Of a DNA stretch of 22,143 nucleotides, positions 15,590-22,043 are shown piece by piece. The stretch is from positions 6,847 through 28,989 of the forward strand of contig NZ_JAJBUX010000047.1 of the NCBI RefSeq assembly GCF_020860125.1. Direction: 5' to 3'. The stretch is from Cloacibacillus sp. (GTDB lineage: Bacteria; Synergistota; Synergistia; Synergistales; Synergistaceae). Made by a program: the position numbers and the translations under genes. Every line of letters begins with the position of its first letter. Position 1 is the first letter of the stretch. Under the pieces are notes generated by a model, which made no database searches, was not told the origin of the DNA, and was given only the letters and a program-made list of their open reading frames with translations.

Positions 15590-16600
15590 ATGTCTGCACC
15601 AGACAGAAACCTAGCGCTTGAAATGGTCAGAGCGACGGAAGCCGCCGCTATGGCCGCAGGCCGCTGGATGGGACGCGGGGATAAGAACGGCGTTGACGGA
15701 GCTGCGGTCAACGCGATGCGGTTTATTCTCAATACCGTCAACATGGACGGAGTAGTTGTTATTGGTGAAGGCGAGAAAGACGAAGCGCCGATGCTTTTCA
15801 ACGGCGAAAAGCTGGGCTGCGGAAGCGAACCTCTGGTCGATATAGCCGTTGACCCGATCGATGGCACGCGCCTCACCGCTAACGGACTGCCGAACGCCGT
15901 CAGCGTAGTGGCCTTCGCGGAGAGGGATACCCTCTATGATCCGCAGCACATCTTCTACATGAACAAAATTGCCACCGGCCCCTACGCGGCGCACGCGATC
16001 AACATCGACGCCACGCCGACCGACAACATCCGGGCCGTCGCGCGCGCGCTGAGAAAATCGGTGGAAGACGTCACAGTCGTCGTCCTCGACAGGCCGCGCC
16101 ACGAGGAGCTCATCAAAGAGATCCGCTCGCTCCATGCGCGTATCCGCCTCATCCCCGACGGCGACGTTGCGGGCGCCCTTTCGACCTGCAAGCCCAACGC
16201 CGGCATCGACCTCCTCATGGGAGTCGGCGGTTCGCCGGAGGCGGTCATCACCGCCTGCGCCTTCAAATGCGTCGGCGGCAATATGCAGTGCAAACTCTGG
16301 CCGCGCAACGACGAAGAGCGCGAGAAGTGCAAAGAGAAGGGCATGGACGTCAATAAAGTCCTCCATCTCAATGACCTCGTAAAAAGCGAGAACGTCTTCT
16401 TCGCGGCGACCGGCGTCACCGACGGCAACTGGCTCAAAGGCGTACGCTACTCCGGCGAGGGCATCGAGACCTCCTCGCTGGTCATGCGCGCAAAGAGCGG
16501 CACGCTGCGCTACATCAACGCGGTACACAACGTCCAGAAACTGGACGAGATCAGCGGCATCAAATACGGCGCGGCCTCGTCGACCTGCTCGTTCCTGTAA
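15590..16600 (+). CDS. glpX: Fructose-1,6-bisphosphatase class II
   Basis: Hydrolyses fructose-1,6-bisphosphate to fructose-6-phosphate in gluconeogenesis. 336 aa from ATG 15590, which follows ggagggg by 6-7 nt (an ATG at 15575 overlaps that site and is rejected). Metal/substrate motifs: GEGEKDEAPML near 58-68, DPIDGTRLTANG at 88-99, IPDGDVAGAL near 187, and GGSPEAVITACAFKCVGG near 211-228. All belong to the GlpX/FBPase II lithium-sensitive phosphatase family. Directly downstream of purB. Confidence 0.95.
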   Translation: MSAPDRNLALEMVRATEAAAMAAGRWMGRGDKNGVDGAAVNAMRFILNTVNMDGVVVIGEGEKDEAPMLFNGEKLGCGSEPLVDIAVDPIDGTRLTANGLPNAVSVVAFAERDTLYDPQHIFYMNKIATGPYAAHAINIDATPTDNIRAVARALRKSVEDVTVVVLDRPRHEELIKEIRSLHARIRLIPDGDVAGALSTCKPNAGIDLLMGVGGSPEAVITACAFKCVGGNMQCKLWPRNDEEREKCKEKGMDVNKVLHLNDLVKSENVFFAATGVTDGNWLKGVRYSGEGIETSSLVMRAKSGTLRYINAVHNVQKLDEISGIKYGAASSTCSFL

Positions 16601-16631
16601 ACGTAACATCGGATTACACGCCACAACATAC

Positions 16632-16670
16632 ATGCGGCCAGAACGCGCTATAAACGCGCTCCGGCCGCAT
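16632..16670. terminator. Hairpin between glpX and hipA (convergent)
   Basis: ATGCGGCC (16632-16639) / GGCCGCAT (16663-16670) with an inner CGCG/CGCG pairing and a 7-nt loop region. It lies 30 nt after glpX and 17 nt before the hipA stop, so probably serves both directions although the T tract is poor. Confidence 0.65.
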
Positions 16671-16686
16671 TATTATGCAATTACGC

Positions 16687-17817
16687 TCAATCCCTGTCCT
16701 TTAACAACATCTCAGTTTTATCCTTGATTTCATCGGCCGCCGCGCGTGCTTTTCTGAGATTTAGCCCAATCTTCCTAGCTACGGATAAAACATCCTCCAT
16801 ACGAGGGTTCTTCCCCTCGCCGTCAACGGTCGTGGCATGTTCCCCCCCAATAGAATTACTATACGTAAGATCATAAGCCGGCGAAAGCCGCCAACTGTTA
16901 CATCTCTCATCAAAGATAAACGTAAAGTTCTTTGAATGATCGTCCCTGTTATGGGCGAATACGTTAAAGCACATCAAGCGGAACATCCGCTCTACCTCAT
17001 TAAAATCCCTTGTCAGTTCCAGGGTGAGTTTCATCAGCATATTATAATCCAGATTTGGAACGCGGTGGCTGGTTTCCAGCAGAGCGCTTACCGAAGCCAT
17101 ATGCACGCGCCGCTTCTCTCCTCCGGAGACAACGCGGTCAAAACGCTTTACGCCAAAATACCCGCCGCAGACCTTAGAGGGAAAAAGCCTGGTCTCCGGC
17201 ATTTCGATGCCGCATTCCCGCGCGCAAAGAGAATAGCGGTATTCTTCTTCTCCTATATCTTCTCTATCCATGGAAGCTGGAAATTTGATGATCCATTCCT
17301 CTCCGTCAACCGTCGTTAAAATTTTGGGCCTTGCACCTCCTGACGAGCCTCCTAGCTTGAAAAGCAGGTCCAGATTATGTGGCGACTCGCAGGTGAGAAC
17401 CTCCTGACATGACCTTGCCAACAGATCAAGGTCGTCATTTTCTACGGCACTTTCCAAACTTATCTCCGGTTCATAGACGAGCGCGCCCATCCCACCCCGC
17501 CCGACTATGGCAAGACGCTGCAAAATATCTATACCGTATGGATCGAGATGATTTTTCAGCAGTATACGATCTAAGAGCAAACGTCCCCAGCCATCCGGCA
17601 GACTGTCGGCGAAAATACCAAAACCGCCCTCGAATGGCTCGCGCCTCTTTTGTACAAAAACACCATCTTTTAACGGTAGGCTGAAAGGGTTGATCAAAAA
17701 ACCGGCTGCCAGCCAGTCGCTGTTATACTCAAAGGCGGAAAAGCCATCGGGAGTCAGCGCAAGCCTCCCAACCGGACGGCCGTTATAGCCGATAGACAAC
17801 GCCTTAACTTTTTTCAT
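16687..17817 (-). CDS. hipA: HipA-family serine/threonine kinase toxin
   Basis: 376 aa. Known E. coli HipA phosphorylates glutamyl-tRNA synthetase and causes persistence; the target here is unknown. N-subdomain 1 includes FADSLPDGWGR (69-79). The Gly-rich ATP loop GGSSGGARPK is at 156-165, WIIKFP at 175-180, the catalytic loop HNRDDHSKN at 289-297 and the metal-binding AYDL at 314-317, so the kinase appears intact. hipB lies upstream and overlaps by 14 bp. Codons for residues 71-104 are repeated at the right edge of the window. More AT-rich than the neighbouring core and starts an accessory segment. Confidence 0.9.
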   Translation of the reverse strand: MKKVKALSIGYNGRPVGRLALTPDGFSAFEYNSDWLAAGFLINPFSLPLKDGVFVQKRREPFEGGFGIFADSLPDGWGRLLLDRILLKNHLDPYGIDILQRLAIVGRGGMGALVYEPEISLESAVENDDLDLLARSCQEVLTCESPHNLDLLFKLGGSSGGARPKILTTVDGEEWIIKFPASMDREDIGEEEYRYSLCARECGIEMPETRLFPSKVCGGYFGVKRFDRVVSGGEKRRVHMASVSALLETSHRVPNLDYNMLMKLTLELTRDFNEVERMFRLMCFNVFAHNRDDHSKNFTFIFDERCNSWRLSPAYDLTYSNSIGGEHATTVDGEGKNPRMEDVLSVARKIGLNLRKARAAADEIKDKTEMLLKDRD

Positions 17818-18088
17818 TTATGACATCCTCTATAGAGGCATAATGCTTTTTCGTAAAAAGAGAAAGAAAATCCTCTTCACAGCCAAGCACCACGGCAATA
17901 TTCAGCAGAGATTTCAGAGAAATCTCCCCTCCGTTTTCAAATCTTTTGATGGAGCCCAAACTTACCCCAGACAACTTTGCCAGCCCGCTCTGCGTGAGCT
18001 TCCTCTCCTTCCTGCGCGCACGCACATTAGCGGCAAGAGCAAGGGTGATTTCAGGCGGAGTATGATGTTGAAAAAATGATATATTCAT
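17804..18088 (-). CDS. hipB: HipB-like XRE-family antitoxin/repressor
   Basis: 94 aa with a helix-turn-helix of Cro/CI type at about 20-75 (VRARRKERKLTQSGLAKLSG, VSLGSIKRFENGGEISLKSL). Overlaps hipA, the usual antitoxin-toxin layout; it should bind and neutralise HipA and repress the operon. ATG 18088 has no Shine-Dalgarno; the -10 box ends 7 nt before it, so the transcript is probably leaderless. A later in-frame start is possible because the HTH begins around residue 17. Confidence 0.85.
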   Translation of the reverse strand: MNISFFQHHTPPEITLALAANVRARRKERKLTQSGLAKLSGVSLGSIKRFENGGEISLKSLLNIAVVLGCEEDFLSLFTKKHYASIEDVINEKS

Positions 18089-18105
18089 AGCTAATATTTT
18101 AGCTA
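18088..18105. promoter_or_regulatory. hipBA operator O1
   Basis: TAGCTA-N6-TAGCTA, both half-sites perfect and individually palindromic. It overlaps the -10 box and touches the hipB start codon, so occupancy would block transcription. HipB is the obvious ligand by position. Confidence 0.65.
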
Positions 18106-18124
18106 AAAATATTAATTATGTCAA
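18096..18124 (-). promoter_or_regulatory. hipBA promoter, near-consensus
   Basis: On the minus strand TTGACA (18124-18119), 17-bp spacer, TAAAAT (18101-18096). The expected start site is at or 1 nt before the hipB ATG (18088). Flanked and overlapped by O1 and O2. Confidence 0.75.
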
Positions 18125-18127
18125 AAT

Positions 18128-18145
18128 TAGCTAAAATACTAGCTA
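18128..18145. promoter_or_regulatory. hipBA operator O2
   Basis: Second TAGCTA-N6-TAGCTA, 18 of 19 identical to the reverse complement of the O1 region. The centres are 40 bp apart, near four helical turns. It lies just upstream of the -35 box. Confidence 0.65.
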
Positions 18146-18616
18146 TAATGATATTGATTGTAGCAGAGGTTTGCAATAAAAATTGCCGCCATTCCAGCAG
18201 TATATTATGGAAAGATTATGGCTAACGCTATTGTATGTTACTCTAAGTGCATTATGATTTTAAATCCCAACTACCCTCATCGAGCATAATAAAAACATAT
18301 AACTCAGGGTGTCTACGCCAATCTTGTTGATTCGTGGTTTTATCTGTTGTTTACGACTTACTGACAAGACTATGCAATGTATGTTTGAAAAATCTACAAA
18401 TGTTCAATGTCAATGTAAGTTTCTATGATTGAGAAGGGTTGTATTTGGGAAGTCAGGATTCAAAATATAAAGATAGAGAAAATAGTTATTTTAAAAGCGC
18501 GAAAATTTTTAAAATAATATATAATTGATTTAGTTGGAAAATGTTCTTGCCAGGGCGTAATTCAACCTTTTCAGAGGGATAAACCAGATGTCGGGCTATT
18601 ACTTAGGAGGAGAATT
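18146..18616. other. AT-rich intergenic region upstream of the 446-aa gene
   Basis: No coding frame was supportable. The last 130 bp contain A/T-rich promoter-like sequence with a TATAAT-like box in aatatataattg near 18520. The downstream gene's Shine-Dalgarno (taggagga) is at its end. Confidence 0.45.
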
Positions 18617-19957
18617 ATGATTCGGTTGACGCGAAAAGAGCTTTATAATGATATATGGACCGATACTTTGAGCAAAACGGCGTTAAAATATCAACTGTCT
18701 ACGGTACAGTTAAAGAAAATCTGTAATAGTCTCAATATTCCCACCCCTTCTGGAGGATATTGGACAAAATTACGTTTGGGCCGCAATCCAGAAAGAACTC
18801 CGCTGCCGGATAACTTTGATAAAGACTATATAGAGATTGGTATGGCAGAGGAAACTCATCCTTTGGCAAATGAAGCTATGGATGAAATAGGTACAAAGGC
18901 AGAAAGTGAGGATGCCTTGCAAGCGGAATCCGATAATTATGTGTTTGATAAAGAAAATAAACTTAGTTTTATAAACTTAGAAAGACGGCTGGCTGTGGAA
19001 AAAATATGCAGCAACGCATTGGCACAGGCTCAAAAGATTAAATATACTGATGAACCATCCAATAAGATAGCGCAGCAGGAGAAAAAATTGGCTATAAAAT
19101 GGTTTAAGTTGAACAAAATAGGAGAGAAAAGCAAGATTTCACTACAGAGTTATGAGGCACAATCCCATTATCGTCTTGATCATTATATATCTAATCCAGA
19201 AACAAGAAACTTAGCTGAATATATTGGCGAGGATTCTTTGAACAGGGTCATCAGTCTGTTGGATATTATCTATAATGCCCTGGTGAAGGTTGGTGGAACG
19301 CCTAAGATAGGATGTCTGGTTTCAGTTGATAATGAAATCGTAGACTTCTTAGTTACTGAAAAACAAGATCAGATAGCTCATGAACTTACGGCAAAAGAGG
19401 TCAAAGAGCTTGAAACCTATGATAAGGAAAAACTAAAATATTCATATATAAGTAAGCCTCGAATTAGAAAATATGACCATATATTTAACGGTAAGCTGCG
19501 TTTTTCCATTGGCGCTAAGATATTTAGCGACCATCGCAATATCAAGCTTGAGGATATTATCGATGAAATCATTATAGAATTCATCTATTTCAGCCATTAT
19601 AAAACAACTGTTCACAATGACATTATCGCAGAGGAAGAACGCAGAAAGCAAAAAGCGATAAAGGATGAAGAATTAAGAGTAATATATAACGATGAAGCCG
19701 AGAAATTTAATGCCCTCGTTAATATTGCCAATGACTGGAAGACAGCTCAGACGATAAGAGAATTCCTAAACTCTATGGCGTCCTCAAAAGATAATGTAAA
19801 ATTTCCGCAGGAGTGGATAGAGTGGGGGCTCAAAAAAGCGGATTGGATCGACCCTCTATCGGACAGAGAAGACGAAGTATTTGGAAAAAGAAAACATGCC
19901 GATTCTAATGAAAAAAAGGCATTGAAAAATAAAGAACGCAGCTATTATGGCTGGTGA
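18617..19957 (+). CDS. Protein of unknown function with HTH-like N-terminal module
   Basis: 446 aa, start ATG 18617 with an excellent Shine-Dalgarno (aggagga). The first ~60 residues form a recognisable module: LTRKELYNDIWTDTLSKTAL, then YQLSTVQLKKIC, then IPTPSGGYWTKLRLGR. The pattern [ELY-x2-W ... LA-x2-Y-x-[VL]S-x3-L-x-K-x-C ... P-x-P-x-GYW-x-K] recurs at the start of otherwise unannotated proteins in phages and accessory islands and resembles a homeodomain-like HTH. The rest is helical, charged and has no catalytic motif I can name (YDHIFNGKLRFSIGAKIF, an IIAEEERRKQKAIKDEELR coiled coil near 350, and a C-terminal WIEWGLKKADWIDP). Codon use is AT-rich, unlike the core genes. It stands alone; function unknown. 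Confidence 0.75.
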   Translation: MIRLTRKELYNDIWTDTLSKTALKYQLSTVQLKKICNSLNIPTPSGGYWTKLRLGRNPERTPLPDNFDKDYIEIGMAEETHPLANEAMDEIGTKAESEDALQAESDNYVFDKENKLSFINLERRLAVEKICSNALAQAQKIKYTDEPSNKIAQQEKKLAIKWFKLNKIGEKSKISLQSYEAQSHYRLDHYISNPETRNLAEYIGEDSLNRVISLLDIIYNALVKVGGTPKIGCLVSVDNEIVDFLVTEKQDQIAHELTAKEVKELETYDKEKLKYSYISKPRIRKYDHIFNGKLRFSIGAKIFSDHRNIKLEDIIDEIIIEFIYFSHYKTTVHNDIIAEEERRKQKAIKDEELRVIYNDEAEKFNALVNIANDWKTAQTIREFLNSMASSKDNVKFPQEWIEWGLKKADWIDPLSDREDEVFGKRKHADSNEKKALKNKERSYYGW

Positions 19958-20388
19958 GCCAATTGAGAAAAAGACGTATCGTACAGTCTGAAATAATAGC
20001 GTACAATGAAAAGGTTCAGATATTGACTGCGTCGTGTAAGAAAAAGAGGAAGAGACGAAATGTCATATAGCCAATAATTGGTTATTTGAAAATCGACTAC
20101 GGAATGGCAAGGACTTATTTACAAAGAATGCTTAAGAGATGAAATCAACGCTTGTGAATACAACCTGAAAAGGCTCCTAAACCACATGAGAGCTTTTGTT
20201 TATATTTTGCTTTGTATAAAAAATCCGCAGAAAAGAGGATATTATGCCGATTACTGGACATCAATGATTTCCTACAACCAAAAGAACCGTTTTTCAGTGT
20301 CGACTATTTATAATTTCCCGGGACTTCAGAATTATCGGCACACCCTGCATCTCTTCCAACCTTGAAATCCTTATTGTTATCAAAAACA
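19958..20388 (+). other. Gap with one unexplained open stretch (20090-20365)
   Basis: Between the 446-aa gene and the leader at 20404 no gene is convincing. One plus-strand frame is open for 91 codons (20090-20365), with protein-like content such as EWQGLIYKECLRDEIN and YYADYWTSMISYNQKN, but it has no start codon near its beginning and no Shine-Dalgarno. It may be a remnant of a gene whose 5' end is lost. No family was recognised. Confidence 0.25.
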
Positions 20389-20397
20389 TGTTATAAT
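20389..20397 (+). promoter_or_regulatory. Extended -10 promoter before the structured leader
   Basis: TGTTATAAT (TGn plus consensus TATAAT). TTATTG lies 15 bp upstream as a weak -35. Predicted start near 20404, about 70 nt before the next ATG. Confidence 0.5.
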
Positions 20398-20403
20398 CAC
20401 AAT

Positions 20404-20473
20404 TGACGGACTTCTCAGGCAAAACAGGGGCCTGATGCGTGAAGGTCTTTCCCTTTTGGAGGGAGTGAACGGA
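20404..20473 (+). promoter_or_regulatory. Structured leader with possible sequestered ribosome-binding site
   Basis: Hairpin TCAGGC (20415-20420) / GCCTGA (20430-20435). GTCTTTC (20445-20451) pairs with GAAAGAC (20479-20485) and encloses the Shine-Dalgarno and start codon. Within it CCCT (20451-20454) faces AGGG (20460-20463) of the Shine-Dalgarno itself. The pairings overlap at one base, so these may be alternative folds that control translation. No known riboswitch class was matched. Confidence 0.35.
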
Positions 20474-20722
20474 ATGTCGAAAGACAGGAAGCAATCCTCT
20501 GAGGCAAAAAAAGAGACGAGACCTTAGCCGCCTAGCTTTGAATCTCGTCTCCTGGTTAGACTTACTTCTGCTTTTCCGGACGCCGAATCTGCGATTATTT
20601 ATCCAAATTTGTCTAAAGACAGAAAATCCAACTCTGACCCACTTAACGTTCTTGCGGCGAAATATACAGCCATGACGGATATGTGTAAAACAGCAGGAGA
20701 ATCTATTGAAAATAGGATATAA
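20474..20722 (+). pseudogene. Short ORF with in-frame amber codon upstream of the ART-like cassette
   Basis: ATG 20474 with gggaggg-type Shine-Dalgarno reads MSKDRKQSSEAKKETRP, then TAG (20525-20527), and continues in frame for 64 codons (PPSFESRLLVRLTSAFPDAE ... MTDMCKTAGESIENRI) to TAA 20720. The heptapeptide-like SKDRKxxS occurs twice (residues 2-9 and 47-54), with 14/16 nt identity at the DNA level. It could be a 17-aa leader peptide followed by unrelated sequence, a small gene killed by a nonsense mutation, or a read-through product. It ends inside the possible TTG start region of the DUF3791 gene. No family recognised. Confidence 0.35.
20513..20551 (+). terminator. 9-bp hairpin around the amber codon
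   Basis: GAGACGAGA (20513-20521) and TCTCGTCTC (20543-20551) pair perfectly, with a 21-nt loop that contains the TAG at 20525. An A run precedes the stem and no clear T run follows. Terminator, attenuator or recoding structure are all possible. Confidence 0.45.
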
Positions 20723-20762
20723 TTTTTATGAGATTAATACACATTATGAGGAGGCGGGCGGC

Positions 20763-20981
20763 GTGAACAATCTTGAGAAAAAAGCGGAATTTGTTTCATC
20801 CTGCATTGAAGCATATAAAGTCAGACATGCGATGAAAGGAGCCGACGCCGCAAACATGTTTGAAAAAGAGGGCGTGCTGGACTATCTGATTGACGGCTAT
20901 GACGTGCTCCATACACAGTCGCTTGAATATGTCATAGATGAAATAGAACTATATCTCAAAAAACGCGGAGCTGTAAGATGA
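20763..20981 (+). CDS. DUF3791 family protein
   Basis: 72 aa from GTG 20763, preceded by aggagg at 8-nt spacing. An in-frame TTG at 20706, also with an AGGAG, would add 19 residues (MKIGYNFYEINTHYEEAGG). Family blocks: AEFVSSCIEAYKVRHAMKGA, AANMFEKEGVLDYLIDGYD and VLHTQSLEYVIDEIELYLKK (the VLHTxxxEYxxxDI pattern is typical of DUF3791). The stop overlaps the next start by 4 bp (ATGA). DUF3791 genes regularly accompany DUF3990 genes and are likely their partners or antitoxins; that role is inferred. Confidence 0.78.
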   Translation: MNNLEKKAEFVSSCIEAYKVRHAMKGADAANMFEKEGVLDYLIDGYDVLHTQSLEYVIDEIELYLKKRGAVR

Positions 20982-21484
20982 TACTCTACCATGGCGGATT
21001 AATTCAAGTACCTGAACCTGATTTATCATTGAGCAGACAGCAGCTTGATTTTGGCGGTGGTTTTTATACCACCACCAGTTTTGCGCAAGCGGCGAAATGG
21101 TCGAAAATCAAAAGCAGACGTGACGGCGTTCCACGGGGATACATATCCTCCTATGAATTGGATGAAAGCATCTTTAAATCCAAGATCATGCAAATACGGA
21201 AATTCAGAGGCCCAAGCCGCGCTTGGTTGACTTTTGTCATGCATAACAGAAAAGACGTCGGCTTCGCGCACCCTTACGACATCGTACAGGGCGCTGTGGC
21301 TAATGACAGAGTCTACGCGTGCATCAATGCGTTTGAAGGGGGATTTATAGACTTTGATACAGTGATACGCCGTCTGCGGACATATGCCCTGGCCGATCAG
21401 ATCTCCTTTCATACTGACAGGGCGGTGAAACAGCTGCGTTTTCTGGGAGAAAAGGAGGTCGTATCAGATGAAAAGAATTCCTAA
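20978..21484 (+). CDS. DUF3990 family protein, ADP-ribosyltransferase-like
   Basis: 168 aa, ATG 20978. ILYHGG (2-7) with H5, LDFGGGFYTTTSFAQAAKW (23-41) with Y30, and HPYDIVQGAVANDRVY (98-113) are the DUF3990 signature. H-x(n)-Y plus a C-terminal polar residue recalls the H-Y-E/Q NAD-binding triad of ART-fold enzymes (DarT, Tpt1 and PARP relatives); the third residue is unclear here (Q104 of VQG is a candidate). Expected activity: ADP-ribosylation of an unknown target, plausibly as a toxin. Translationally coupled to DUF3791 upstream and overlapping the small gene downstream by 17 bp, so the three form one operon. Confidence 0.75.
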   Translation: MILYHGGLIQVPEPDLSLSRQQLDFGGGFYTTTSFAQAAKWSKIKSRRDGVPRGYISSYELDESIFKSKIMQIRKFRGPSRAWLTFVMHNRKDVGFAHPYDIVQGAVANDRVYACINAFEGGFIDFDTVIRRLRTYALADQISFHTDRAVKQLRFLGEKEVVSDEKNS

Positions 21485-21701
21485 AATAACACAGGAGAAC
21501 GTCCATATATTTATCCCCTACAAAGTCGCGGCGATCGCAAGACGTTTGAACAAAGATAAAAATATGCCGCTGAACCGCGCTGTTGCAGAGTTTTATAATT
21601 CAGTTACATATGCGATGCTTGAAAAAGAGGACACAAAGTATTGGTATGAAAGCCCTGCGCAGCTATATGCAGACTTTGTCGCCGCGCATGGGGATATGTG
21701 A
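21468..21701 (+). CDS. Small third gene of the DUF3990 cassette
   Basis: 77 aa, ATG 21468 with aggagg 9 nt upstream, inside the end of the DUF3990 gene. Sequence blocks NVHIFIPYKVAAIARRLN, LNRAVAEFYNSVTYAMLEKE and TKYWYESPAQLYADFV follow a pattern (FYNSxxYxxLxxxxTxxWxxSPxxLxxxF) that I associate with small proteins encoded beside DUF3990. Likely a second partner protein; biochemical role unknown. Confidence 0.65.
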   Translation: MKRIPKITQENVHIFIPYKVAAIARRLNKDKNMPLNRAVAEFYNSVTYAMLEKEDTKYWYESPAQLYADFVAAHGDM

Positions 21702-21722
21702 CGGTATATAAACACATCCTCT

Positions 21723-21751
21723 GCGGAAGCGGCCTTATTACAGCCGCCCGC
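21723..21751 (+). terminator. Hairpin after the DUF3990 operon
   Basis: GCGG-AA-GCGGC (21723-21733) pairs with GCCGC-CCGC (21743-21751), leaving a 2-nt bulge and a 9-nt loop, 22 nt after the last stop codon. No good T tract; probable operon end. Confidence 0.5.
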
Positions 21752-21756
21752 ATATC

Positions 21757-22043
21757 CTAAACCTTAGTTTGGTTCAACTTTTGTCCACAGGCCTTATCGA
21801 TTGAGGAAAGGGCCTGCGGACAGTTCACACATGTAAAAAGCGGCTTGAACTGTATATTTCGTAACGATAGCTGTGTTTGCATTGAATTAAGCAACTGGTC
21901 AAGGCAATATAGCGGCGTTGGTATGATAACTATATTGGTTTCCATCTCTATTTGTGCTTTCTTTTGGGTAGTGCGTAAAAAATGTGTAAAACTCCTCATA
22001 GTCGGTAATGTACAATATACAGACAAAACAGGAGGTTTAACGT
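21757..22043. other. Unassigned stretch left of the hipA fragment
   Basis: Both strands have long open frames here but neither is convincing. The minus-strand one (from within the hipA copy, or from an internal ATG giving METNIVIIPTPLYCLDQLL and a CVNC pair, to TAA 21757) lacks a good Shine-Dalgarno. The plus strand is open from about 21765 to the window end without a start. aggaggttta before an ATG at 22045 looks like a ribosome-binding site, but the frame closes after 14 codons. Possibly IS or gene debris. Confidence 0.3.

Noticed and set aside
15611..16633. 340-codon minus-strand frame antisense to glpX
   Set aside because: glpX is unambiguous on the plus strand. The antisense frame has shadow composition (Val/Asp/Ala-rich) and no ribosome-binding site.
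17409..17684. 91-aa plus-strand frame whose core (LWQDAAKYLYRMDRD) recurs at 22050-22140
   Set aside because: The recurrence is explained by duplication of hipA DNA, whose real frame is on the minus strand with clear kinase motifs.
20090..20365. 91-codon open frame on the plus strand
   Set aside because: No start codon near the 5' end, no Shine-Dalgarno, no recognised family; kept only as a possible remnant in the gap description.
20430..20485. CTGATG...GAAA arrangement suggestive of a hammerhead ribozyme
   Set aside because: The invariant CUGANGA box is CUGAUGC here and the three stems cannot be arranged around it.
20294..20494. 66-aa minus-strand frame
   Set aside because: It runs antisense through the promoter and structured leader, with no ribosome-binding site and no protein-like pattern.
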